A program made the position numbers and the translations under genes. From NCBI GenBank assembly GCA_027592105.1, contig JAQCLA010000160.1, positions 1 to 5,832 on the forward strand: a stretch of 5,832 nt of DNA, in the 5' to 3' direction. Below are positions 1-5,832 of the stretch, piece by piece (position 1 is the first letter of the stretch; the number at the start of each line of letters is the position of its first letter). The notes beneath the pieces were generated by a model. The model did not search any database and had not been told where the DNA came from. It saw nothing but the letters and a program-made list of their open reading frames with translations. This DNA is from Pseudomonadota bacterium. Lineage in GTDB: Bacteria; Pseudomonadota; Alphaproteobacteria; Rhodobacterales; Rhodobacteraceae.

Positions 1-7
1 GCTAGGC

Positions 8-1531
8 TCATGCGACCCAAGCCCCCCGTGTTGCGCCGATCCGCATCTGCACGGTCTTGACCTCGAGATACTCCTCGATCCCGTAGCGGCCAAGCTCGCG
101 CCCCTGCCCGCTTTGCTTGAACCCGCCAAAGGGCAGTTCGGCGAAGCCGTCCATCCATGTGTTGGTCCAAACCGTCCCTGCCCGCACGCGGCGCATGAAA
201 TCCAGGCAGATCGAGACATCGCTGCTCCAGACCCCGGCCGACAAGCCATAGGCCGCGTCATTGGCAAGCGCGATGGCTTCATCCGCGGTGCGAAAGGTCA
301 GGACAGACAGGACCGGGCCAAACACTTCTTCGCGGGCGATGGCCATGTCGGGGGTCACACCCGTCACGATGGTCGGCTGGTAGAATTGCGCGCCAAGCCC
401 ACCGACGGAAAGCGCGCCGCCGCCCAGCGCCAGACGCGCGCCTGCGGCCACCGCGCCGCGCACATAACCGTCGATCCTTTCCATATGCTCGGGCGAGATG
501 ATCGCGCCGACCTGTGTCCGCGGGTCAAGCGGGTCGCCGAACGGCACGCGGCGGCTGAGTGTCGCGATCTTGTCGACAAGGGTGGCGGCGACATCTTCAT
601 GCACGATGATCCGACTGCCCGAATTGCAGCATTCGCCCGCGTTGAAATAGACGCCAAAGGCGATGGCATCAGCCGCTTGATCCAGATCGGCATCGGGGAA
701 AATCACCTGCGGGTTCTTGCCGCCCAGTTCAAGGCTGACCTTCTTAAGCGTCGTGCTGGCGGCCGCGCTGATGCGCTTGCCCACCCCGGTCGAGCCGGTG
801 AACGACACCATATCAACGCGCCCATCGGTCGACAGCACCTCGCCCACCGGGTCGCCATAGCCCAGCACGATATTGCACACACCGGCAGGCAGGCCCGCTT
901 CTTCTAGAAGTTCCCCCAGCATCACCGTGGTCCCCGGTGTCAGTTCCGAGGGTTTGACCACCGCCGTACAGCCCGCCGCCAACGCAAAGGGAAGTTTCTG
1001 CGAGATGATGAGAAACGGGAAATTCCAAGGTGTGATCATCGCCACCACGCCGATGGGCTCTTTCAGGACCAGCCCCAGCATGTCGGGACCAAGGCTGTTG
1101 TGGCTGTCACCATGAAGCGTGCGTGCCAATGCGGCCGCATAACGCCAGATATCGGCGGCACCTTCGATCTCGTCCATCGCCTGCGTGATGGGTTTGCCCG
1201 ACTCCAGAACCTCTTGGCGGGCGATTTTGGCGCGGTCGCGGTCGATCAGATCGGCGACTTTCAGAAGCAGCGTCGCGCGATCCTTACCCGATGACCAAGC
1301 CCAACTACCCGCATCAAAGGCAGCGCGCGCGGCGGCAATCGCAGCCTCGGCCTCTGGCCTGCTGCCCTTGGCCGCAACCGAAACCGGCACGCCATGCGCG
1401 GGTGAACGCCGTTCGCTTACAGCCCCGTCCGCACTATCGACCCACGCGCCACCGATCCAATGCCGCAGGCGCAGCGGCGCACCCGGCAGATCGGCGGAAT
1501 TGGTGGCGGGAATGATCGTAAAATCCAGCAT
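8..1531 (-). CDS. NAD(P)-dependent aldehyde dehydrogenase, betaine-aldehyde-dehydrogenase-like
   Basis: A complete 507-residue member of the aldehyde dehydrogenase superfamily, which oxidises an aldehyde to its carboxylate with NAD(P)+ in the cytoplasm. Seen in the sequence: the cofactor-domain motif TPWNFPF with Asn170, Lys193 in VVKPSE, the FTGST loop (244-248), the general base Glu268 in LELGGK, the nucleophile Cys302 in NAGECCNSGSR (34 residues after Glu268, the usual spacing), and EEVFGPV at 401-407. The C-terminal stretch with AELPFGGFKQSGQGRELGR is typical of betaine-aldehyde/gamma-aminobutyraldehyde-type enzymes, but substrate cannot be assigned from it. The length is normal and no catalytic residue is missing. 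The ATG at 1531 has GGAAG 7 bases upstream and lies 3 bases after the enoyl-CoA hydratase stop, so this is the last visible gene of the four-gene operon. The family is near certain; the substrate (a ring-fission semialdehyde, an aliphatic aldehyde or an amino-aldehyde) is unknown. Confidence 0.95.
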   Translation of the reverse strand: MLDFTIIPATNSADLPGAPLRLRHWIGGAWVDSADGAVSERRSPAHGVPVSVAAKGSRPEAEAAIAAARAAFDAGSWAWSSGKDRATLLLKVADLIDRDRAKIARQEVLESGKPITQAMDEIEGAADIWRYAAALARTLHGDSHNSLGPDMLGLVLKEPIGVVAMITPWNFPFLIISQKLPFALAAGCTAVVKPSELTPGTTVMLGELLEEAGLPAGVCNIVLGYGDPVGEVLSTDGRVDMVSFTGSTGVGKRISAAASTTLKKVSLELGGKNPQVIFPDADLDQAADAIAFGVYFNAGECCNSGSRIIVHEDVAATLVDKIATLSRRVPFGDPLDPRTQVGAIISPEHMERIDGYVRGAVAAGARLALGGGALSVGGLGAQFYQPTIVTGVTPDMAIAREEVFGPVLSVLTFRTADEAIALANDAAYGLSAGVWSSDVSICLDFMRRVRAGTVWTNTWMDGFAELPFGGFKQSGQGRELGRYGIEEYLEVKTVQMRIGATRGAWVA

Positions 1532-1534
1532 CGG

Positions 1535-2302
1535 TCAGCTTCCGGGAAATTCGGGTTTGCGTTTGGCGGCAAAGGCGGAGACGCCCTCGGCCTTGTCAGC
1601 ACTTGCGGCGATCATGCCGCCGCCCAGCGCCTCGATCATGGCGGCGCGGTCTTCGCCCGTGGCGGCATGGATCTGGTATTTCGCCACCTCGACCGCGCGG
1701 GGTGAGGCTTTGGCAACGACCGCCGCGATGGTTTGGGCCATAGCCAACGGGTCGTCAGCAACCTCGGCCACAAAGCCCAAGCCTTGGGCGCGGGCAGCAT
1801 CCAAGCGCCGTCCAAACAGCGTCATTTCCTTGAGCACCGCCTCGGGGATCAGCCGGGCCAGGCGCTGCGTGCCTGACCAGCCCGGCACGATGCCCACCTG
1901 CGCCTCGGGCAGGGCCAGCGTGGCGGTAGACGCCATGACACGGATATCGCAAGCGGCGGCGAGTTCCAGCCCACCACCGAAAGCAGGGGCATGGATCACA
2001 GCGATGGTCGGTTTCGACAATCGCGCCAGCCTATCGAAGATGCGATGCCCCTCGCGCACCCAATGACGCGCAAAATCGAAGGGCGAAAGCCCCGCCCAAG
2101 CGGTGATATCCGCTCCGGCGCAAAAGGCGCGGTCGCCTTCGGAGCGCAGGATCACACATAGGACCTCGGGCGAGCGCTCCAGCGTGGCGCAATGCGCCTC
2201 GAGTTGCGACAGCATGTCGGGCGTGAAGGCATTCAGCTTGGCGGGGTTGTCCAGCACGATATGGGCCGTGGCCCCGTCATGGATCAGGTGAACGGCGCTC
2301 AT
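1535..2302 (-). CDS. Enoyl-CoA hydratase/isomerase family protein
   Basis: A complete 255-residue crotonase-fold protein, the normal length for a single-domain enoyl-CoA hydratase. The family stabilises a CoA-thioester enolate in an oxyanion hole; hydratases add water across the 2,3 double bond. Seen: the first oxyanion-hole segment FCAGAD (60-65), the second AFGGGLELA (107-115), and both acid/base glutamates of true hydratases, Glu113 in GGGLELA and Glu133 in LPEAQVG. Their 20-residue spacing matches Glu144 and Glu164 of rat mitochondrial hydratase. PGWSGTQRL (140-148) carries Ser where the commoner motif has Gly. Both glutamates favour hydratase over isomerase, dehalogenase or decarboxylase chemistry, though family members are promiscuous. 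The ATG at 2302 overlaps the CoA-transferase stop by 4 bases (ATGA), implying translational coupling; the Shine-Dalgarno is weak, which fits coupling. Likely role: hydrating an unsaturated acyl-CoA formed after the upstream CoA transfer. The acyl group is unknown. Confidence 0.92.
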   Translation of the reverse strand: MSAVHLIHDGATAHIVLDNPAKLNAFTPDMLSQLEAHCATLERSPEVLCVILRSEGDRAFCAGADITAWAGLSPFDFARHWVREGHRIFDRLARLSKPTIAVIHAPAFGGGLELAAACDIRVMASTATLALPEAQVGIVPGWSGTQRLARLIPEAVLKEMTLFGRRLDAARAQGLGFVAEVADDPLAMAQTIAAVVAKASPRAVEVAKYQIHAATGEDRAAMIEALGGGMIAASADKAEGVSAFAAKRKPEFPGS

Positions 2303-3870
2303 GGTGACCAGCCCATCGGCTCGTCGCGGAGCAGCGCCAGCGGCATGGGCGTGGCGTTTTCGGCCAGCGTCACGCGCCCGCCGCTGGCCGCCACGATATC
2401 GCGGGCAGGCTCGATCCCCGGCATTACCTCGACCGCGACAAGCCCCTGTGCCGTCAAGCGGATCACGCAGCGCTCGGTTACATAGATCACATCTTGGCCC
2501 TGCGCGACCGCGCGCGCGCCCGAGAAGGTGACGTGTTCGACCGCATCCACCATCTTGGCGAATTTGCCGGGCTTGGTGACGCGCAGTGCGGTATCGGAAA
2601 GGTCCAGTTCCGCCCCAGCTTCGAAAAACCCGGAGAACACGATCTTTTTCGCATGCGATGTGATGTCGACGAAACCGCCACAGCCTGCTGTCAGATAAGG
2701 CTTCTTGCCCAGTTTCGAGACATTGACATTGCCCTGCACATCGACCTCGAGGAACGACAGGAAGGTCTGGTCAAAACCCCCACCCTGGAAATAGCTGAAC
2801 TGGTTGGGCGAGGGGACAAAGGCATCGGCATTCGACGCGCAGCCAAAAGCAAACCCGGTCAGCGGCATGCCCCCCACGGCCCCTTGTTCGATAGCCCAAG
2901 TCACCGCCTGCGCATGACCTTCTTCCAATAGAATGCGCGGCACCATGGCAGAGATGCCAAAGCCAAGGTTCGCGGTCTGCCCGCGCCTGACCTCCATCGC
3001 GGCGCGCCGCGCGATGACCTTTTCGACGCCATGTTCGGCCAAGCTGAAACTGTCCCACGGGCGCATGATCTCGCCCGAAATCGCAGGGTCGTATTGGGTT
3101 TCGGTCGTCTGTTTCTGGTCGGGGGCCAGAACGATCAGATCGACCAGATGGCCCGGCACATGCACATCATGGGGCCGCAAAGACCCGGCGGCGGTCATGC
3201 GCTTGACCTGCGCAATCACCAGCCCGCCATGGTTGCGCGTGGCAATCGCCTGATCAAGGCCGCCGAGATAGGCGCCTTCGTGTTCATAGGTCAGGTTGCC
3301 ACGCTCATCGGCGGTGGTGGCGCGGATGATGGCGACATTGGGCACGATATTGGGGAAATGCAGCCATGTCTGCCCGCCAAATTCCTGTCGCTGCACAATC
3401 GGCGCAGCAGCACCGCGCGCGTTCATCGCGCAGCCCTCGCGCAGCGGATCGACAAAGGTATCAAGCCCCACCTTGGTCAACACACCGGGGCGGCGGGCGG
3501 CCACATCGCGGTGCATGTCGAACATGATACCCGAGGGCACGTTATAAGCGGCGATGCGATCCTCGACGATCATGCGCCAGATCTCGGGCATGGGCAGGTT
3601 GGATGGCCCCGACGGATAGCTGCCCGCGATCACGCGCGACAAAAGCCCGTCTTGCGCGATGTGGTCGATCCCCTTCACGCCATACATATCGCCCGCTGCG
3701 ATCGGGTGCAGGGTGGTGATGTTTCGCGGATACCCTTCGGCCCGAAAGCGGTCGCCTAGTGCTTTCAGCACCGCATCGGGACAGCCCAGCGCCGACGAAG
3801 ACGACACCGTGACAACCGCCCCATCGGGAATGCGCGCGACAGCCTCGGCGGCGGTGACATGTTTGCCCAT
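2299..3870 (-). CDS. Acyl-CoA:acetate/3-ketoacid CoA-transferase, single-chain (family I)
   Basis: A complete 523-residue family I CoA-transferase in which the alpha- and beta-like halves form one polypeptide, as in E. coli YdiF and related acetate or propionate CoA-transferases. These move CoA from a donor thioester to a carboxylic acid through a glutamyl-CoA intermediate. Seen: an N-terminal half beginning GKHVTAAEAVARIPDGAVV with a Ser-rich loop (23-26), and a C-terminal half with WAIEQGAVGG, where Glu328 sits at the position of the catalytic glutamate (Glu333 in YdiF). The downstream GCASNADAF and GCGGFVDIT segments are also family-like. Length is as expected and no frameshift is seen. 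The ATG at 3870 follows the oxidoreductase stop by 2 bases, with a GGCGGGG purine-rich stretch upstream; the 3' end overlaps the next gene by 4 bases. In this operon it probably activates the acid that the enoyl-CoA hydratase then handles, or recycles CoA from its product. The donor and acceptor acids are not predictable here. Confidence 0.93.
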   Translation of the reverse strand: MGKHVTAAEAVARIPDGAVVTVSSSSALGCPDAVLKALGDRFRAEGYPRNITTLHPIAAGDMYGVKGIDHIAQDGLLSRVIAGSYPSGPSNLPMPEIWRMIVEDRIAAYNVPSGIMFDMHRDVAARRPGVLTKVGLDTFVDPLREGCAMNARGAAAPIVQRQEFGGQTWLHFPNIVPNVAIIRATTADERGNLTYEHEGAYLGGLDQAIATRNHGGLVIAQVKRMTAAGSLRPHDVHVPGHLVDLIVLAPDQKQTTETQYDPAISGEIMRPWDSFSLAEHGVEKVIARRAAMEVRRGQTANLGFGISAMVPRILLEEGHAQAVTWAIEQGAVGGMPLTGFAFGCASNADAFVPSPNQFSYFQGGGFDQTFLSFLEVDVQGNVNVSKLGKKPYLTAGCGGFVDITSHAKKIVFSGFFEAGAELDLSDTALRVTKPGKFAKMVDAVEHVTFSGARAVAQGQDVIYVTERCVIRLTAQGLVAVEVMPGIEPARDIVAASGGRVTLAENATPMPLALLRDEPMGWSP

Positions 3871-3872
3871 GA

Positions 3873-4871
3873 TCAGACCCCGCCGTAATTGACCGTTGTG
3901 CGCTGGCCAGTCTTGGCGGCCTGCGCCACGGCGGCGGCAACGGCCAAGGATTTGATCCCGTCGATCCCATCGGCCGATGGCCGCCCCTGTCCCTTTATCG
4001 CGGCGTGGAAATGATCCATCGCGCGGACGTAAAGATTGTGATCGGAGAAACTGATCGCTTCCTCGCCCGCCTCTGTCCGCAGGGTGATCTGACCCACGGG
4101 GCGCTGCGTCATCACGTTGCGCGCGATGATCGACCCCTTGGTGCCGTGCAGTTCCAGACCCGTCTGGGCATAGGCATGGGTAAAGCTTTCATGCGCCATC
4201 ACCATCGCGCCCGATGGCATGGACCAGACCGACATGCAGCTGTCCTCGACCCCTTGGCCAAGGCCCGATGCGACATCGATGGCGACGACATCGACCGGAT
4301 CCTCGGCCAGATGAAAGCGCACGGTGTCGGCGTCATGGACGACAATATCGGGGATCACCCCGCCGCCCGCGCCGGGATTATCAAGCCGCCAACCATGGAG
4401 GAAAGGCGGCAGATACACCGCGTGAAACACCCGCACGGAAAGCACATTGCCGATGCGCCCGGCCGCGACCGCCTCGCGGATTGCCAGATGGCTGCCTGCG
4501 TTGCGCAGATGGTGGTTGGTGCCAAAGACAACGCCCGACGCATCCGCCGCGCGCACCATGGTGACGGCATCGGTCACGGTCATCGCAAGGGGCTTTTCGC
4601 ACAGCACATGCTTGCCTGCGGCAATCGCCGCCATGGCTTGGGCGAAGTGCTTTTCATTGGTGGTCGAGATATAGACCGCAGCCAGATCATCGGCGGCCAG
4701 CATCGCATCCAGATCGTCATAGCCCCGCGTGATGGCATGTTCGGCGGCGTAAGCTTTGGCGCGATCCGCGTCTGAACTCAGAACCGAACGGATATCGCCA
4801 CCCGCCGCGCGAATGGCCCCGATCATGTGATTTGCCGCGATATTGCTCGCGCCGATCAATCCCCACCGCAT
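3873..4871 (-). CDS. Gfo/Idh/MocA oxidoreductase, 1,5-anhydro-D-fructose reductase-like
   Basis: A complete 332-residue Gfo/Idh/MocA-family NAD(P)-dependent oxidoreductase. Seen: an N-terminal Rossmann fold starting RWGLIGASNIA (2-12), the family motif CEKPLAMT with Lys93, and the catalytic-domain motif around GGGVIPDIVVHDAD, giving Asp175, His179 and Asp180 as substrate/proton-transfer residues. From memory, the closest characterised relative is 1,5-anhydro-D-fructose reductase of Sinorhizobium morelense. Shared segments include YISTTNE, GKHVLCEKPLAMT, GTNHHLRNA, VFHAVYLPP and NVMTQ.PVG, and the length is nearly the same. Residues S9, A12 and S32 appear to align with Ser10, Ala13 and Ser33 of that enzyme, known for NADPH preference, so NADP(H) use is inferred. 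It is the first gene of the operon, 61 nt downstream of the predicted transcription start, with a strong GGGGGAG Shine-Dalgarno about 8 nt before the ATG. Neighbours are acyl-CoA enzymes rather than sugar genes, so the true substrate may differ. Confidence 0.88.
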   Translation of the reverse strand: MRWGLIGASNIAANHMIGAIRAAGGDIRSVLSSDADRAKAYAAEHAITRGYDDLDAMLAADDLAAVYISTTNEKHFAQAMAAIAAGKHVLCEKPLAMTVTDAVTMVRAADASGVVFGTNHHLRNAGSHLAIREAVAAGRIGNVLSVRVFHAVYLPPFLHGWRLDNPGAGGGVIPDIVVHDADTVRFHLAEDPVDVVAIDVASGLGQGVEDSCMSVWSMPSGAMVMAHESFTHAYAQTGLELHGTKGSIIARNVMTQRPVGQITLRTEAGEEAISFSDHNLYVRAMDHFHAAIKGQGRPSADGIDGIKSLAVAAAVAQAAKTGQRTTVNYGGV

Positions 4872-4879
4872 GGTTCGCT

Positions 4880-4886
4880 CTCCCCC
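4880..4886 (-). promoter_or_regulatory. Ribosome binding site of the first operon gene
   Basis: The minus strand reads GGGGGAG followed by AGCGAACC and ATG, a purine-rich Shine-Dalgarno about 8 bases before the start at 4871. It supports that start, which also begins exactly at the Rossmann-fold strand (MRWGLIGAS). It is the clearest ribosome binding site in the window; the three downstream genes depend more on coupling. Confidence 0.7.
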
Positions 4887-4909
4887 TTAGTGATCCGCGC
4901 ACGAATCAT

Positions 4910-4928
4910 GGGCCGCAGTCTCCGGCCC
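4910..4928 (-). other. Small hairpin in the operon leader
   Basis: On the minus strand, GGGCCG and CGGCCC form a perfect 6-bp GC-only stem around a 7-base loop, starting about 4 nt after the predicted transcription start. Such a 5'-end hairpin could protect the mRNA, but in GC-rich DNA a stem of this length can arise by chance. It does not overlap the Shine-Dalgarno sequence. Confidence 0.35.
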
Positions 4929-4938
4929 TGTTGGCAGA

Positions 4939-4968
4939 ATTATTGGATCGTTCCAATTTCCTTGTCAA
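4939..4968 (-). promoter_or_regulatory. Predicted sigma70-type promoter of the four-gene operon
   Basis: Read on the minus strand, a perfect -35 box TTGACA (4968-4963) is followed by an 18-bp spacer and AATAAT (4944-4939), five of six bases of the -10 consensus. The expected start is near the A at 4932, giving a 61-nt leader before the ATG at 4871. Upstream of the -35 box lies a T-rich run (TTTGTTTTG). The boxes and spacing are seen directly; function is inferred. Such a near-consensus promoter would be strong unless repressed, which fits the palindrome lying across it. Confidence 0.75.
4942..4957. promoter_or_regulatory. Putative LacI-family operator overlapping the -10 region
   Basis: The 16-bp near-palindrome ATTGGATCGTTCCAAT has six perfectly paired bases per arm, a central CG, and a single mismatched pair (T/T) next to the centre. 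On the minus strand it reads ATTGGAACGATCCAAT. An even-length palindrome with central CG and outer TTGG/CCAA is characteristic of LacI-family operators. It spans about -10 to -25 relative to the predicted start, where a bound repressor would block RNA polymerase. No regulator gene is inside the window. A GntR- or TetR-type protein is possible but fits the central CG less well. Confidence 0.6.
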
Positions 4969-5025
4969 CAAAACAAACAGGCCCGCGAGCATATGGAAAA
5001 TATATCTATATCAATGAATTGATGG

Positions 5026-5062
5026 AAATCTGACCAGCACATCTCGCGTGCTGGTCAGATTT
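5026..5062 (-). terminator. Perfect 15-bp inverted repeat, probable terminator of the dioxygenase gene
   Basis: AAATCTGACCAGCAC (5026-5040) and its exact reverse complement GTGCTGGTCAGATTT (5048-5062) flank a 7-base loop. The hairpin begins 13 bases after the dioxygenase stop codon on the minus strand, the usual place for an intrinsic terminator. The U-tract is short (only TTT, inside the stem end, then CC and AT-rich sequence), so it may be a weak terminator, a bidirectional one, or a 3' stabilising hairpin. The structure is certain; its function is inferred from position. Confidence 0.7.
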
Positions 5063-5075
5063 GATTGCGCCTCGA

Positions 5076-5832
5076 TCAATGATCGCTTGGCGCGGGCGGC
5101 GTGCCATGGGTGTGGAAGGTCTCGATGGTTTTTAGACCCCAAGCTTGACCCTTTTTCCGTTCTGTCTCGGTCCAGACAACGGGCGCGTGATCGGGCGCAA
5201 GGATCAGCCGCGCACCGGCATTTGCCAGTTCAACACGGTTGCCCGCAGGCTCCCAAACATAAAGGAAAAAGGTGCCTTGGATCGCATGCTTGTGCGGGCC
5301 GGTTTCGATGTGCACGCCGTTTTCCAGAAAAATGTCGGCAGCGCGCAAGATATCCTCGCGCTGATCGGTGGCATAGGTGACATGGTGCAGCCGCCCATCA
5401 CCCCGGCCATGCTCCTCGGTGCAGGCCAGATCATAGGTTTTGTTGTTGACCGTGAACCAGCACCCGCCCACGCGCCCATTATCAAGCTGGATCATCTCGG
5501 TCACGCGGCTGCCCAGACAGGTCTCCATGAAGCGGCGGAATTCGGCCACATCGGTCGCCAGCAGGTTCAGGTGATCGATCCTGCGCGGGCTTGCCCCTTG
5601 GGCGGTGAATTTCGACGCCATATTTTTCAGCGCTGGGCGGTCGCCCTCGCCCGGTTCGGCGCGGCGGGTGTCGTAATAAATCTCGAAGATATGGCCAAAA
5701 GGGTCTTCGAAGCGAAAGGCGCGTCCATGGCCGGGGTCATCATCGACCCAGCCATATGTCTTATAGCCCGCTGCTGTAATTGCGGCGACGCGACGCTCCA
5801 ACGCCTGCGCGCTTTCGGCACGATAGCCGATA
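5076..5832 (-). CDS. Catechol 2,3-dioxygenase-type extradiol dioxygenase (VOC family), 5'-truncated by window edge
   Basis: The C-terminal ~251 residues of a type I (vicinal oxygen chelate) extradiol dioxygenase, which opens a catechol ring next to the hydroxyls using Fe(II) and O2. The frame stays open to the right edge (first whole codon 5831-5829), so the start is outside; the TTG at 5801-5799 is an internal Leu. About 55-65 residues of a usual ~310 are missing. Numbering from that Leu as 1: the end of the first domain (GHGRAFRFEDPFGHIFEIYY, about 24-43), then the catalytic domain with ligands His77 (RIDHLNL), His140 (RLHHVTY) and Glu191 (GNRVEL). His172 and Tyr181 match active-site His246 and Tyr255 of XylE by spacing. 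The tail ERKKGQAWGLKTIETFHTHG is typical of a catechol 2,3-dioxygenase subgroup. The acid/base His199 of XylE appears replaced by Tyr123 (NKTYDLA). The substrate could be catechol or a substituted catechol. A hairpin follows the stop. Confidence 0.9.
   Translation of the reverse strand, partial: IGYRAESAQALERRVAAITAAGYKTYGWVDDDPGHGRAFRFEDPFGHIFEIYYDTRRAEPGEGDRPALKNMASKFTAQGASPRRIDHLNLLATDVAEFRRFMETCLGSRVTEMIQLDNGRVGGCWFTVNNKTYDLACTEEHGRGDGRLHHVTYATDQREDILRAADIFLENGVHIETGPHKHAIQGTFFLYVWEPAGNRVELANAGARLILAPDHAPVVWTETERKKGQAWGLKTIETFHTHGTPPAPSDH

Larger units (their letters stand above)
4872..5075. other. Intergenic regulatory region between dioxygenase gene and operon
   Basis: This is the only non-coding stretch above a few bases. 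From right to left, in the direction of transcription, it contains a strong hairpin after the dioxygenase stop, an AT-rich stretch (about 4990-5030), a T-rich run just upstream of the -35 box, the predicted promoter with overlapping operator, and a leader of about 61 nt with a small hairpin and Shine-Dalgarno. No convincing small ORF on either strand: the open frames crossing it on the plus strand run into the antisense of the oxidoreductase gene and have no family-like features. Confidence 0.85.

Noticed and set aside
1..7. Possible terminator or next gene after the aldehyde dehydrogenase
   Set aside because: Only 7 bases follow the stop codon in the window, too few to judge either.
113..907. 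Long plus-strand open frame (264 codons) opposite the aldehyde dehydrogenase
   Set aside because: It is the antisense shadow of a gene with intact catalytic motifs. The translation is rich in Arg, His, Ala and Gly with no recognisable fold, as expected from GC-rich complementary frames.
1185..2066. Plus-strand open frame of 293 codons running across two minus-strand genes
   Set aside because: It lies opposite the end of the hydratase and the start of the dehydrogenase, both well supported. Its Ser/Ala/Arg-rich translation shows no domain and no ribosome binding site was evident.
3031..3759. Plus-strand open frame (242 codons) opposite the CoA-transferase
   Set aside because: Antisense shadow; composition is His/Gly/Arg-rich with no family motif.
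4005..4775. Plus-strand open frame (256 codons) opposite the oxidoreductase
   Set aside because: Antisense shadow of a protein with clear Rossmann and EKP motifs on the minus strand.
4827..5033. Small plus-strand open frame (68 codons) crossing the promoter region
   Set aside because: It begins inside the antisense of the oxidoreductase and runs through the predicted promoter, operator and AT-rich stretch. It has no recognisable protein features.
5799..5801. TTG as the start codon of the dioxygenase
   Set aside because: The frame is open to the window edge, and the residues before it (IGYRAESAQA) continue the family's conserved first-domain sequence, so this TTG is an internal leucine.

Overview
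The window is GC-rich, densely packed bacterial DNA with every protein gene on the minus strand. Codon use, the tight gene packing and the character of the proteins suggest an alphaproteobacterium, probably of the Rhodobacterales/Rhizobiales type. That placement is inference from general resemblance, not from a marker gene.

Layout, in the direction of transcription (right to left). (1) 5832-5076: the 3' part of a type I extradiol ring-cleavage dioxygenase of the catechol 2,3-dioxygenase kind, whose start lies beyond the right edge. (2) 5075-4872: the only sizeable gap (204 bp). It holds a perfect 15-bp inverted repeat just after the dioxygenase stop (probable terminator), an AT-rich stretch, and a strong sigma70-type promoter (TTGACA, 18 bp, AATAAT) with a LacI-type palindromic operator covering its spacer and -10 box. 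A short leader with a small hairpin and a good Shine-Dalgarno sequence follows. (3) 4871-8: four genes with junctions of +2, -4 and +3 bp, clearly one operon. They are a Gfo/Idh/MocA oxidoreductase closely resembling 1,5-anhydro-D-fructose reductase, a single-chain family I acyl-CoA transferase, an enoyl-CoA hydratase/isomerase-family protein with both catalytic glutamates, and an NAD(P)-dependent aldehyde dehydrogenase. Only 7 bases remain after the last stop.

Working together: the operon carries an NAD(P)H-linked reduction or oxidation of a carbonyl or sugar-like compound, CoA activation by transfer, hydration of an enoyl-CoA, and oxidation of an aldehyde to an acid. This is a plausible small catabolic module for an aliphatic, ring-fission or sugar-derived carboxylic acid, but the substrate cannot be read from the sequence. 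The terminator and the separate repressible promoter argue that the dioxygenase is a neighbouring unit, not part of the same transcript. Whether both serve one pathway is open. No RNA genes, mobile elements or CRISPR arrays were seen.
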